Positions 1 to 8,297 of a DNA stretch of 11,111 nt are shown one piece after another. The DNA is from Bacteroidales bacterium (GTDB lineage: Bacteria > Bacteroidota > Bacteroidia > Bacteroidales > VadinHA17): NCBI GenBank assembly GCA_003520925.1, contig DOTV01000185.1, forward strand, positions 1 through 11,111, read 5' to 3'. The notes beneath the pieces were generated by a model. The model had not been told where the DNA came from. It saw only the letters and a list, made by a program, of their open reading frames with translations, and made no database searches. Numbering within the stretch: the first letter of the stretch is position 1; each line of letters begins with the position of its first letter. A program made the position numbers and the translations under genes.

Positions 1-13
1 TTTATCACTTTTT

Positions 14-36
14 GCCCCCAACCCCTTAAAGGGGGC
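14..36 (+). repeat. GC-rich palindromic repeat, copy A
   Basis: The element has GCCCCC at 14-19 and GGGGGC at 31-36, so it can form a 6-bp GC stem; an inner CCCC/GGGG pairing around TTAAA is an alternative. A copy in the opposite orientation at 2218-2240 matches it at 21 of 23 positions and forms the 3' end of gltD. Only three T follow the stem, so it is a weak terminator at best. It may be the tail of a gene lying left of the window. It looks like a dispersed intergenic element. Confidence 0.6.
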
Positions 37-57
37 TTTAAATCGCGAACATAAATG

Positions 58-107
58 GCCCCCATTCAGGCCAACCCTGATCGAAGCGTCAGGGAGGGAT
101 GGGGGGC
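58..107. repeat. nested inverted repeat in GC-rich intergenic DNA
   Basis: The inner hairpin is CCCTGA (75-80) and TCAGGG (89-94) around an 8-base loop. The outer arms, GCCCCCAT at 58-65 and ATGGGGGGC at 99-107, pair apart from one extra G. Read on the minus strand, 89-107 (GCCCCCCATCCCTCCCTGA) is nearly identical to the start of the repeat at 2171-2196, so the two belong to one family. The rest of 1-215 shows no gene and no convincing promoter for the CDS at 216. Confidence 0.5.
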
Positions 108-215
108 ATAATTCACTTTAAAGATAGAACAAATGCAAAAACTTCCCGAGCTATTTATGGAATTCATAGGATCCATGCATCATAAGGGAAATATTTATCA
201 ATAAAACTTAAAATT

Positions 216-2084
216 ATGAAAAACAAATTATCAGTCATGGCAATACTGGTTTTAGGAGCAATAATGATTGCTTTTATCCAGACCAGGACAATCACTGGAA
301 AAGTTGTTGACAATTCCGGATTCCCGCTTGCAGGTGTCAGCATAACTGTGAAGGGCACAAGTAAAGGAACAATTACGGATCAGCAGGGTAACTTTAAAAT
401 TGAGATAACTACTGATGATAAAATCCTTCAATTCTCAATGACAGGATTCTTAACTATCAATGAAAAGATTGGTGACCGAACTAAGATTAGTATCATGTTG
501 GAGGAGGATATCACCGCACTAAATGAAATTGTAGTTACAGGATATGGTGCAAAAAAAGAGATGGTATCAGACAGCTATTCCACGGCCGTTCCTGCACCTG
601 CTTCATATAATGGAAAGCATTCATTCCAAAGGTATAACAATAGTTTTAATACTGAAGGTTATGCCGGAATTGAGGAAAATGGTTTTAAAAACGTCAAGAA
701 TAATCCATTATCAACTTTTTCGATCGATGTCGACAATGCTTCCTATTCCAATATCCGCAGATTTATAAACAGCGGTGTTTTGCCCCCTCCTGAGGCTGTA
801 AGGATAGAAGAGATGATAAATTATTTTAAATACGATTATCCGGAACCTGAGGGTCAGCATCCGTTTTCAGTATTTACAGAGCTGGCTGGATGCCCCTGGA
901 ACACAAACCATCAGCTGCTTCTGGTTGGTCTTAGGGGGAAAAGTATAGATAAATCATCACTCCCTTCCTCCAACCTTGTTTTCCTGATTGATGTCTCGGG
1001 TTCGATGAATGTCGCGAACAAGCTTCCTCTGCTTAAATCTGCGTTCGGTCTGCTTGTTAACGAATTGAGGCCTCAGGATCGGGTTGCAATAGTGGTTTAT
1101 GCCGGAGCTGCCGGACTGGTTCTTGAATCGACTCCGGGGAACAGAAAAGAGGTGATAATGAATGCGATCAACAATCTTGAAGCGGGTGGGTCGACAGCAG
1201 GTGGTGCAGGTCTGAAGCTGGCTTACTCTGTTGCTTCCAAAAACTTCGTCAGGGGAGGTAACAACAGGATAATTCTTGCAACTGATGGTGATTTCAATGT
1301 TGGTGAATCAAGTAACGGAGGAATGGAACGACTTGTTGAAGAGAACCGCGACAGAGGCATTTTCATGACGGTCCTTGGCTTTGGGATGGGCAATATAAAG
1401 GATGACAAAATGGAAATAATTGCTGATAAAGGCAATGGAAATTATTCTTATATCGATAACCTGCAGGAAGCGAGGAAAATTCTTGTAAGGGAATTTGGAG
1501 GAACCCTGTTTACAATTGCAAAGGATGTTAAGTTTCAGATTGAATTCAACCCTACTAAAGTAAAGTCATACAGGCTGATCGGGTATGAAAACAGACTTCT
1601 TAATGATGAGGATTTTAACGACGACAGAAAAGACGCAGGTGAAATGGGATCAGGTCATAATGTTACAGCCCTTTATGAACTTGTACCGGCTGGTTCGGAA
1701 GAAATTACACCTTCTGTCGATCCGCTTAAATACCAGGGAGAAGTTAGAAGCAGGGTCTCAGCAGAAAATAATTATCACAATGAGTATCTGACTATAAAGA
1801 TTCGTTATAAGAAGCCTGACGGGCTTACAAGCATGCTGATGGAAAAGCCGGTCAGGAACTATGTTAATGACCTGGAGGATGCGTCAGAAAACCTCAGGTT
1901 TGCTGCTGCTGTATCAGAATTCGGGATGATACTCAGAAACTCTGAATTCAAGGGAAGTTCATCTCTGGCCGAGGCATCAAAGCTTGCAAGATCGGCCAGG
2001 GGAGAGGATGAAGAAGGATACCGGTCGGAATTTGTACGACTTATCGATACTGTAAAAGGGTTAAGAGCTCTGGCAGATAAATAA
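216..2084 (+). CDS. YfbK-like von Willebrand factor A protein with N-terminal carboxypeptidase-regulatory domain
   Basis: This 622-residue protein is probably exported. Residues 1-22 form a hydrophobic signal segment with no lipobox Cys. Residues about 25-98 are a CarboxypepD_reg-like beta domain (TGKVVD...GTITDQQGNF) that ends in EIVVTGYG (104-111), the sequence usually found between that domain and the plug of SusC/TonB-dependent receptors, but no receptor barrel follows. Residues about 120-165 look like a flexible linker. Residues about 165-225 resemble the YfbK N-terminal domain (LSTFSIDVDNASYSNIRRF). The VWA domain starts near 253 and has a complete MIDAS metal site: DVSGSM with D259, S261 and S263, then T327, then TDGD with D357. 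The C-terminal part resembles DUF3520 of YfbK proteins. VWA domains bind ligands through a divalent metal; the partner here cannot be told. The ATG at 216 is chosen because it gives an intact signal segment. The downstream gene is convergent, so it appears monocistronic. Confidence 0.88.
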   Translation: MKNKLSVMAILVLGAIMIAFIQTRTITGKVVDNSGFPLAGVSITVKGTSKGTITDQQGNFKIEITTDDKILQFSMTGFLTINEKIGDRTKISIMLEEDITALNEIVVTGYGAKKEMVSDSYSTAVPAPASYNGKHSFQRYNNSFNTEGYAGIEENGFKNVKNNPLSTFSIDVDNASYSNIRRFINSGVLPPPEAVRIEEMINYFKYDYPEPEGQHPFSVFTELAGCPWNTNHQLLLVGLRGKSIDKSSLPSSNLVFLIDVSGSMNVANKLPLLKSAFGLLVNELRPQDRVAIVVYAGAAGLVLESTPGNRKEVIMNAINNLEAGGSTAGGAGLKLAYSVASKNFVRGGNNRIILATDGDFNVGESSNGGMERLVEENRDRGIFMTVLGFGMGNIKDDKMEIIADKGNGNYSYIDNLQEARKILVREFGGTLFTIAKDVKFQIEFNPTKVKSYRLIGYENRLLNDEDFNDDRKDAGEMGSGHNVTALYELVPAGSEEITPSVDPLKYQGEVRSRVSAENNYHNEYLTIKIRYKKPDGLTSMLMEKPVRNYVNDLEDASENLRFAAAVSEFGMILRNSEFKGSSSLAEASKLARSARGEDEEGYRSEFVRLIDTVKGLRALADK

Positions 2085-2105
2085 TAAAAATAATTTCGAA
2101 GTGCT

Positions 2106-2136
2106 GGCACCGATTTTAAATCGGTGCCTTTTTTTT
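2106..2136 (+). terminator. intrinsic terminator of the VWA gene
   Basis: GGCACCGATTT (2106-2116) and AAATCGGTGCC (2118-2128) are perfect complements, followed directly by eight T (2129-2136). It lies 21 bases after the VWA stop codon. An outer pair, GTGCT (2101-2105) and AGCAC (2139-2143), could lengthen the stem around the T tract. Read on the minus strand there is no comparable T run, so it serves mainly plus-strand transcription. Confidence 0.9.
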
Positions 2137-2142
2137 CAAGCA

Positions 2143-2168
2143 CGGATCACAGATCCGCGCTAGCGGAT
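2143..2168. repeat. overlapping alternative hairpins
   Basis: CGGATC (2143-2148) pairs with GATCCG (2152-2157) over a 3-base loop. ATCCGC (2153-2158) can instead pair with GCGGAT (2163-2168) over GCTA. The middle segment is shared, so only one hairpin can form at a time. It sits in the convergent gap between the VWA gene and gltD, and no gene is visible in it. Confidence 0.5.
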
Positions 2169-2170
2169 TT

Positions 2171-2201
2171 GCCCCCCATCCCCCCTGAAGGGGGGCTTTT
2201 T
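2171..2201 (+). terminator. GC-rich hairpin with T tract, repeat copy B
   Basis: CCCCCC (2180-2185), loop TGAA, GGGGGG (2190-2195), then C and five T (2197-2201). An upstream GCCCCCC (2171-2177) offers an alternative 5' arm. It could act as a back-up terminator behind the one at 2106-2136. Its sequence also places it in the GC-rich repeat family of 14-36, 58-107 and 2218-2240, so the terminator shape may be incidental. Confidence 0.5.
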
Positions 2202-2217
2202 ATTGGGTAGACTCTTA

Positions 2218-2240
2218 GCCCCCTTTAGGGGGTTGGTGGC
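2218..2240 (-). repeat. GC-rich palindromic repeat, copy C, overlapping the gltD 3' end
   Basis: On the minus strand this reads GCCACCAACCCCCTAAAG followed by GGGGC and matches copy A (14-36) at 21 of 23 positions. CCCCC and GGGGG (2219-2223 and 2228-2232) form a 5-bp hairpin whose loop contains part of the gltD stop codon. The repeat encodes most of the Pro-Pro-Thr-Pro tail of GltD and its TAA. No T tract follows it on the minus strand, so it is a poor terminator for gltBD. Confidence 0.65.
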
Positions 2241-3658
2241 TTATCCCTCAGGAACTTATCGATTTCCTTTGCGGCTCTTCTTCCGGAAGCGATAGCAGTA
2301 ACTACCAGGCTTGCCCCTGTGACCGAGTCACCTGCTGCAAAAACTTTCTGAATATTTGTTGAAAGATTATGATCCGCTTTAATGTTCTGCCGTTCGTCGA
2401 GTTCCAGTTTCAGTTCTGAGACCAGGCCGTCGAAAACCGGATGAACGAATCCAAGGGCGAGTAAAATAAAGTCGGCTTCCATTATTCTGACAGTTTCTGG
2501 AACCGGTTTCATGGTATAGCTACCGTTCTTCTTTTCCCAGTGTACATCTTCTACCTCAACACCTTTTACTTCACCGTTCTCCCCTGTGAATTTGAGTGTG
2601 GACAGGCTCCAAATCCTCTCGCAGCCCTCCTCATGTGAGGTAGTTGTTTTCATAACTTTGGCATAATAAGGCCATGGATTATCGGCAGTCCTGAATACGG
2701 GAGGCTTAGGAAGAATCTCAATCTGAGTTATACTTGCCGCCTTTTGCCTTATTGAGGTGCCCACGCAGTCAGATCCTGTATCGCCTCCACCGATCACAAG
2801 AACTCTTTTTCCTTCAGCATTTAAAGGGTTATCTGAGAAGCTCAGACTGCCTGAATTTACCCTGTTCTGATTGCTTAAAAAGTCAACTGCAAAATATATA
2901 CCTTTTAAACCTCGTCCCTCAATATTCAGATCCCGCGGTTGACCCGATCCTATTGCAACACATACAGCATCAAACTGTTCAGCTATTTCTTTTGCGGGAA
3001 TATCTTTGCCAATTGTAACACCGGTCTTTACAACAAGCCCTTCCTTTTTCATAAGGTCAATCCGCCGGTCAATAATCGCTTTGCTGAGTTTGAAATCCGG
3101 AATGCCGAACCTGAGCAATCCGCCGGCTTTTTCATCTTTCTCAAACAATGTCACGCTATGTCCGGCTTTATTAAGAATATCTGCTGCAGCCATTCCGGCG
3201 GGTCCACTTCCGATCACTGCAACACTCTTTCCGGTTCTTTTAGGTGGCGGTGCAGGCTTGACATATCCCTCAGAGAAAGCTCTTTCTGCAATTGCAACCT
3301 CATTCTCACGGATTGTGACCGGTTCCTGGTCAATATTGAGGACGCATGCGTGTTCGCATGATGCAGGACAGATCCTCCCTGTTACTTCCGGAAAATTGTT
3401 TGTCGAGATAAGCCGTTCATATGCAGCTTTCCATCCACCCCTGTATAACAGGTCGTTCCATTCAGGTATCAGGTTGTCGACAGGGCAGCTCCAGTGACAG
3501 TACGGAATTCCGCAATCCATGCATCTTGAAGCCTGCAGCATCCTGTCCTCACTATTAAGGACCTGCTCCACTTCGCTATAGTCGCAAATTCGTTCGTTCA
3601 GAGGCCTGTTACCGGCCTCCTTCCTTTTTATCTTTAAGAAACCTGTTATATCTCCCAT
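2225..3658 (-). CDS. gltD: glutamate synthase (NADPH) small subunit
   Basis: GltD oxidises NADPH through FAD and passes electrons through iron-sulfur clusters to GltB, which makes glutamate from glutamine and 2-oxoglutarate in the cytoplasm. At 477 residues it has the usual family length. The N-terminus MGDITGFLKI is typical. Two cysteine groups for 4Fe-4S clusters are present: C46, C49, C54, C58 and C97, C101, C105. The FAD Rossmann motif is GSGPAG (150-155) and the NADPH motif GGGDTG (290-295). The conserved C-terminal FAD segment is AAGDSVTGAS (441-450). The helix ending ASGRRAAKEIDKFL normally closes the protein; the final RDKPPTP is extra, and PPTP plus the stop codon fall in a dispersed repeat (2218-2240). 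The gene lies 75 bases downstream of gltB on the same strand, so the two are probably cotranscribed. Adjacent gltB and gltD argue for the NADPH enzyme rather than the ferredoxin-linked type. Confidence 0.97.
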   Translation of the reverse strand: MGDITGFLKIKRKEAGNRPLNERICDYSEVEQVLNSEDRMLQASRCMDCGIPYCHWSCPVDNLIPEWNDLLYRGGWKAAYERLISTNNFPEVTGRICPASCEHACVLNIDQEPVTIRENEVAIAERAFSEGYVKPAPPPKRTGKSVAVIGSGPAGMAAADILNKAGHSVTLFEKDEKAGGLLRFGIPDFKLSKAIIDRRIDLMKKEGLVVKTGVTIGKDIPAKEIAEQFDAVCVAIGSGQPRDLNIEGRGLKGIYFAVDFLSNQNRVNSGSLSFSDNPLNAEGKRVLVIGGGDTGSDCVGTSIRQKAASITQIEILPKPPVFRTADNPWPYYAKVMKTTTSHEEGCERIWSLSTLKFTGENGEVKGVEVEDVHWEKKNGSYTMKPVPETVRIMEADFILLALGFVHPVFDGLVSELKLELDERQNIKADHNLSTNIQKVFAAGDSVTGASLVVTAIASGRRAAKEIDKFLRDKPPTP

Positions 3659-3687
3659 GGAATATGTAATTATTAATTATGTGCGTA

Positions 3688-3711
3688 AACCCAGGCTTTA
3701 AAGCCTGGGTT
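3688..3711. repeat. perfect 24-base palindrome between gltB and gltD
   Basis: AACCCAGGCTTT (3688-3699) is followed at once by its reverse complement AAAGCCTGGGTT (3700-3711). In RNA this would give roughly a 10-bp stem with a 4-base loop. Flanking GTGCGT and ACACAC extend the symmetry imperfectly. No T run follows on the minus strand, so it is not a standard intrinsic terminator. It could stabilise the gltB part of the message or lower gltD expression relative to gltB, but it also looks like a dispersed element. Confidence 0.7.
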
Positions 3712-3745
3712 ACACACCGCTTTAAAGTCAGGGTTAGCCACCGCT
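3698..3745 (-). repeat. two tandem 24-base repeat units at the gltB 3' end
   Basis: Units 3698-3721 and 3722-3745 agree at 20 of 24 positions. Read on the minus strand each begins AGCGGTG and ends CTTTAA with TAACCC in the middle. The first unit read by RNA polymerase (3722-3745) contains the last three codons of gltB (Ser-Gly-Gly) and its TAA stop. The second overlaps the palindrome at 3688-3711. Confidence 0.65.
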
Positions 3746-6700
3746 GATGTCAACATCAATCTCAACATTTGCTATTTTCTTTTTAAGTTCCTCAAGTTTC
3801 TGTTCCTCAAGGACTTTTTTGTAGTCATATGGTATTACTTTTATGAACATCGTAAGGTATCGGTTGAAATCATCAAGTATCATTTTTGCTTTTTTGCTTC
3901 CAGTGTAATTTAAGTGGCTTTTTATAAGTTCCTGGAGTTCATAAACATCATTCCGGTCCTCTACAAGAGACAATTCGACCATCCCCATATTGCAGTAGTA
4001 GTCAAAGTTCCCAAGTTCATTGAATACATAGGCAACTCCTCCGCTCATTCCCGCTGCAAAATTGCTACCTGTTGAACCCAGCACAACCACTTGGCCTCCT
4101 GTCATATATTCACAACAGTGATTGCCGACTCCTTCGACTACTGCAGTCGCCCCGCTATTCCTTACTCCAAACCTTTCTCCTGCGACACCCGATATATAGA
4201 TTTCACCTTTGGTTGCTCCGTAAAGCACAGTATTACCGATAATAATATTTTTGTCCGATTCAAATGTTGACCCTGCGGGAGGGACGACAATTATTCTACC
4301 TCCCGACAAGCCCTTACCCAGATAATCATTTGAATCACCTTCGAGAAAAAGCTCAACTCCTGGGGCAAGAAAAGCTCCGAAGCTCTGACCAGCCGACCCA
4401 TTAAACCTGCATTTAATAGTCCCGTCAGGAAGACCTGCTGATCCGTAGATAGATGAAATCTTCCCTGAAAGCATTGCTCCGGTTGTCCTGTCAGTATTTC
4501 TGATTGAACCTGAAATTAAAACCTGAACTTTTTCAGAGATTGCTTTTTCTGCTTTTGAAATCAGTTCAAGGTCAAGGACGTTTTTCAGCTTACTTTCCTG
4601 TTTCTCAATGCAGTGCATTTCATTTCTTGCTGCTTCTGCCGGTTGCTTTAACATCGCTGAAAGGTCGAGGTTCTTTGTTTTCCAGTGATCAGCGTCATGA
4701 TTCCTCTCAAGAAGGTCGAACCGGCCGATGATCTCGTCAAAGGTTCTGAATCCCATTTCAGAGAGGTACTCCCTTACATCTTCAGCAAGGAAAGTGAAGA
4801 AGTTGACAAGGTTATCGGCTTTTCCAATAAATCTTTTTCTCAGATCCGGATTCTGTGTTGCCACTCCGACAGGACATGTATTCAGGTGGCATTTTCTCAT
4901 CATCACACATCCTAGAACTATAAGGGCAGAGGTTGCGAAACCGAACTCCTCAGCTCCCAGAAGTGCCGCAACTATGATGTCCCTGGCAGTTTTCAACTGT
5001 CCATCTGCCTGAAGGATTACTTTCCTGCGAAGATTGTTCATTACAAGGGTTTGCTGTGTTTCAGCAAGTCCAATTTCAAGTGGGATCCCTGCGTGTTTGA
5101 TTGAGGATGAAGGACTGGCACCAGTTCCGCCTTCATACCCGCTAATAGTTATAAGATCAGCTCCAGCTTTGGTTACCCCGGCGGCTATTGTCCCCACGCC
5201 GCTGGCAGAGACAAGTTTCACACTTACCGTTGCTTTTGGGTTCACATTCTTAAGATCGAAAATCAACTGGGATAGATCCTCTATCGAATAGATATCATGA
5301 TGAGGTGGTGGTGAAATAAGTGTGATGCCAGGTATCGAATACCTAGTTTTGGCAATAATCTTGTCAATTTTATGTCCGGGCAGCTGTCCCCCTTCTCCCG
5401 GTTTAGCTCCCTGTGCAATTTTTATCTGAATTTCATCGGCATTTACAAGATACTCAGTTGTAACACCGAAGCGGCCGCTTGCCACCTGCTTGATGGCACT
5501 ACGGACAGATTCACCGTTTGGTAGAGGCTTGAACCGTTTAGGATCCTCTCCACCCTCACCGGTGTTGCTTCGTCCGCCAATCCTGTTCATTGCAATAGCA
5601 ATTGTTTCATGTGCTTCACGGCTGATTGAGCCAAACGACATTGCACCGGTAACAAACCGTTTCATTATTTTTTCGGCTGATTCCACTTCTTCAATTGGAA
5701 TTGGATTTCTTCTCATTCTGAGCAAACCTCTTATAAACAACGGTGACATTGTATCACTGTCGGCTTTTCTTGAGTATTCCCTGAACTTGTCTTTGTCTCC
5801 TGTTTTTGTACTCCATTGCAGTAGAGATATAGTCTCCGGATTCCATGCATGATTTTCCCCGTACTTCCTGAAGGAATAGACACCCTCGGTCAGTATTTCC
5901 TGAAGATGAACCTCCTCAAAGGCTTTTCTGTGAGGTATCAGAACTTCCTCAGCAATTTCGCTGATTCCTATCCCGCCAATCCTTGTTGTTGTGCCATAAA
6001 AATAATTGTCAATGACATCAGGATGTATCCCTACCGCTTCAAAAATCTGGGATGAACGATAACTCCGCAGGGTACTGATACCCATTTTTGACATTATTTT
6101 AAGGATACCCTTATTTATGGAATTGACATAATTCTCTTCAGCTTTCTGATAATCAAGCTGGATTGCCTTATCTCGCACCAGCCTGTCGATAACCGCGAAG
6201 CTCAGATAAGGATTTATGATGCTTGCCCCGTACCCGAACAAAAGTGCGAAATGCATCACCTCACGCGGCTCGGCCGACTCGACAACTATATCGATCTGCA
6301 TCCGCTTGCGTTTTTCTATCAGGTGGTGATGTACTGCTGATACAGCAAGCAATGACGGTATAGGAGCTTTGTTTTCTTCAATCCCGCGATCAGACAGAAT
6401 TATGTAGTTTTTCCCTTCATCGACGGCTTTTTCAGCATCGGCACATAATTGGTTTACGGCACTTTTTAATCCTTCGCCACCCTTTGCAGCATCAAAATGC
6501 ATCATAAGATTTGCAGCCGAAAATCCTTTATACCTCAGGTTCTTAACTACCTGGAAATAGGTGTTGGAGATAACCGGATTTCTGAACCGTACCATTTTAA
6601 CATGATCAGGCGATTCGTCCAGAAGGTTTTGTTGTAGCGAACCCAGGTACCCCGAAAGGGTCATAACGAGCTCCTCCCTGATAGGATCAATAGGCGGATT

Positions 6701-8260
6701 TGTGACCTGGGCAAACATCTGCTTGAAATAGCTGAAAAGCCTGTATGGCTTTCGCGACAGTACTGCAACAGGTACATCGTTGCCCATCGATCCGATAGGT
6801 TCCTTCCCGGTAGCGGCCATCTCCTTTATTATCTTTTCAATATCTTCAAGTGAATAGTTGAAAGAAGAAAGGTATTTCTGATATTGGGTGCCCAGATCGG
6901 GTGATATAACCTGTCCTGTTTCGATCTCTTCCAGATTCACCATATTATCGCGGATCCATTTCCCGTAAGGGTAATCACTTGCAAGTTTAGCCTTAAGCTC
7001 CCTGTCATATAGAATAACACCTTCAACAGTATCAACAAGCAGCATTTTTCCCGGTTTCAGCCTTCCTTTTTCCTTTATTTCCTCAGGTTTGAATGTTTGA
7101 ACTCCTGCTTCAGATCCCATTACTATGAGATCATTGGTTGTCAGAACATATCTTGAAGGCCGCAGTCCGTTTCTGTCAAGCATTCCGCCAATATATCTGC
7201 CGTCGGAAAAAATAAGGGAAGCAGGTCCGTCCCACGGCTCCATAAATGTTGAGTGATAATGATAAAAATCCCGAAGTTCCGGCGGTATTGGATTCTTAAG
7301 ATTTATTGATTCGGGTATCAGGATCGACATTGCATAAGGAAGTGATTTACCGCTCATAAGAAGGAATTCGAGCACATTGTCGAGCGATGCCGAATCACTT
7401 TTTTCCGGTTCTATAACCGGATAAATCCGCTCCAGGTCGCCAAGCGTTTCTGATTTGAGTATCGATTCCCTGGCCACCATCCAGAATCTGTTTCCTTTTA
7501 TAGTGTTAATTTCCCCGTTATGACCAAGCACCCTGAAAGGTTGAGCAAGATCCCAGCTTGGGAAAGTGTTGGTGCTGAATCTTGAATGTACCAGGGCTAT
7601 TGCGCTTTGGAGTCTCTCATCCCTCAGGTCGCAGAAGTATTCCCCAAGCTGTGTGGAAGTAAGCATACCTTTATACACAAGTACTTTGGTTGAAAGACTG
7701 GGAATATAAAAGAGCTTTTTCTGTTTAATTTCAGAATCCCTGATTGCCTTTTCTGTACGTTTTCTTATAATGTAAAGCTTTCTTTCAAGATCATCCTGCC
7801 GGATATCAGAGCTTAAGAGAATTTGCCGGATGTCAGGTTCAGCACTGCGGGCAATCTCTCCGATAATTGAATTATCGCGTGGGACATCACGAAAACCAAT
7901 AAAACTGACACCCTCTTCCTTAATAATGCTAAGAAGAATCTCAGTGCATTTTTCAGCATCATCCAGGTTTTTTGGAAGGAAGATAAGCCCGGTACCAAAC
8001 TGTCCTTCCTGAGGAAGGGCATAACCCTGGATAAGATAGAAATCTCTCGGGATCTGGATCATCACTCCGGCGCCATCACCTGTTTTACTGTCAGCACCTT
8101 CCGCTCCACGGTGTGTCATATTCCTTAATATGTCGAGTCCCATTTTGATTATTGAATGAGATTTTCTCCCTTTCACATGGGCAACAAAACCGATTCCGCA
8201 ACTGCCGTGTTCAAATTCCTGTTTGTATAATCCCTCACTGGAGGGACGGACTCTTCTCAT
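3734..8260 (-). CDS. gltB: glutamate synthase (NADPH) large subunit
   Basis: GltB hydrolyses glutamine and channels the ammonia to 2-oxoglutarate at an FMN site, giving glutamate. At 1508 residues it is full length. The catalytic Cys is C21 in HGSCGIGF, so residues 1-20 are a short propeptide expected to be removed to free the N-terminal Cys; this supports the start at 8260. Order of domains: class II glutamine amidotransferase (about 21-430), central domain (about 470-770), FMN-binding synthase domain (about 830-1200, with GAMSFGSISREAHET around M874 and the SGYEGGTGASP loop), and the C-terminal GXGXG beta-helix (about 1270-1440, Gly-rich repeats such as TGGQVVVLGSTGSNFAAG). The 3Fe-4S cysteines are C1118, C1124 and C1129 (C-x5-C-x4-C). 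The ribosome site is weak (AAAGG, minus strand, 8276-8280, 15 bases before the ATG). The 5' leader contains an intrinsic terminator and a short ORF that suggest attenuation. The last residues SGG and the stop lie in a tandem repeat. Confidence 0.98.
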   Translation of the reverse strand: MRRVRPSSEGLYKQEFEHGSCGIGFVAHVKGRKSHSIIKMGLDILRNMTHRGAEGADSKTGDGAGVMIQIPRDFYLIQGYALPQEGQFGTGLIFLPKNLDDAEKCTEILLSIIKEEGVSFIGFRDVPRDNSIIGEIARSAEPDIRQILLSSDIRQDDLERKLYIIRKRTEKAIRDSEIKQKKLFYIPSLSTKVLVYKGMLTSTQLGEYFCDLRDERLQSAIALVHSRFSTNTFPSWDLAQPFRVLGHNGEINTIKGNRFWMVARESILKSETLGDLERIYPVIEPEKSDSASLDNVLEFLLMSGKSLPYAMSILIPESINLKNPIPPELRDFYHYHSTFMEPWDGPASLIFSDGRYIGGMLDRNGLRPSRYVLTTNDLIVMGSEAGVQTFKPEEIKEKGRLKPGKMLLVDTVEGVILYDRELKAKLASDYPYGKWIRDNMVNLEEIETGQVISPDLGTQYQKYLSSFNYSLEDIEKIIKEMAATGKEPIGSMGNDVPVAVLSRKPYRLFSYFKQMFAQVTNPPIDPIREELVMTLSGYLGSLQQNLLDESPDHVKMVRFRNPVISNTYFQVVKNLRYKGFSAANLMMHFDAAKGGEGLKSAVNQLCADAEKAVDEGKNYIILSDRGIEENKAPIPSLLAVSAVHHHLIEKRKRMQIDIVVESAEPREVMHFALLFGYGASIINPYLSFAVIDRLVRDKAIQLDYQKAEENYVNSINKGILKIMSKMGISTLRSYRSSQIFEAVGIHPDVIDNYFYGTTTRIGGIGISEIAEEVLIPHRKAFEEVHLQEILTEGVYSFRKYGENHAWNPETISLLQWSTKTGDKDKFREYSRKADSDTMSPLFIRGLLRMRRNPIPIEEVESAEKIMKRFVTGAMSFGSISREAHETIAIAMNRIGGRSNTGEGGEDPKRFKPLPNGESVRSAIKQVASGRFGVTTEYLVNADEIQIKIAQGAKPGEGGQLPGHKIDKIIAKTRYSIPGITLISPPPHHDIYSIEDLSQLIFDLKNVNPKATVSVKLVSASGVGTIAAGVTKAGADLITISGYEGGTGASPSSSIKHAGIPLEIGLAETQQTLVMNNLRRKVILQADGQLKTARDIIVAALLGAEEFGFATSALIVLGCVMMRKCHLNTCPVGVATQNPDLRKRFIGKADNLVNFFTFLAEDVREYLSEMGFRTFDEIIGRFDLLERNHDADHWKTKNLDLSAMLKQPAEAARNEMHCIEKQESKLKNVLDLELISKAEKAISEKVQVLISGSIRNTDRTTGAMLSGKISSIYGSAGLPDGTIKCRFNGSAGQSFGAFLAPGVELFLEGDSNDYLGKGLSGGRIIVVPPAGSTFESDKNIIIGNTVLYGATKGEIYISGVAGERFGVRNSGATAVVEGVGNHCCEYMTGGQVVVLGSTGSNFAAGMSGGVAYVFNELGNFDYYCNMGMVELSLVEDRNDVYELQELIKSHLNYTGSKKAKMILDDFNRYLTMFIKVIPYDYKKVLEEQKLEELKKKIANVEIDVDISGG

Positions 8261-8297
8261 TTGATTTATTTTAAACCTTTAACAAATTCCTTTATAC

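Noticed and set aside
2171..2232. Terminator for the gltBD operon on the minus strand
   Set aside because: The hairpins here lack T tracts in the minus-strand direction, so I could not support an intrinsic terminator for gltBD.
3006..3497. A 163-codon open frame on the plus strand
   Set aside because: It lies wholly antisense to the well-supported gltD and encodes no recognisable domain.
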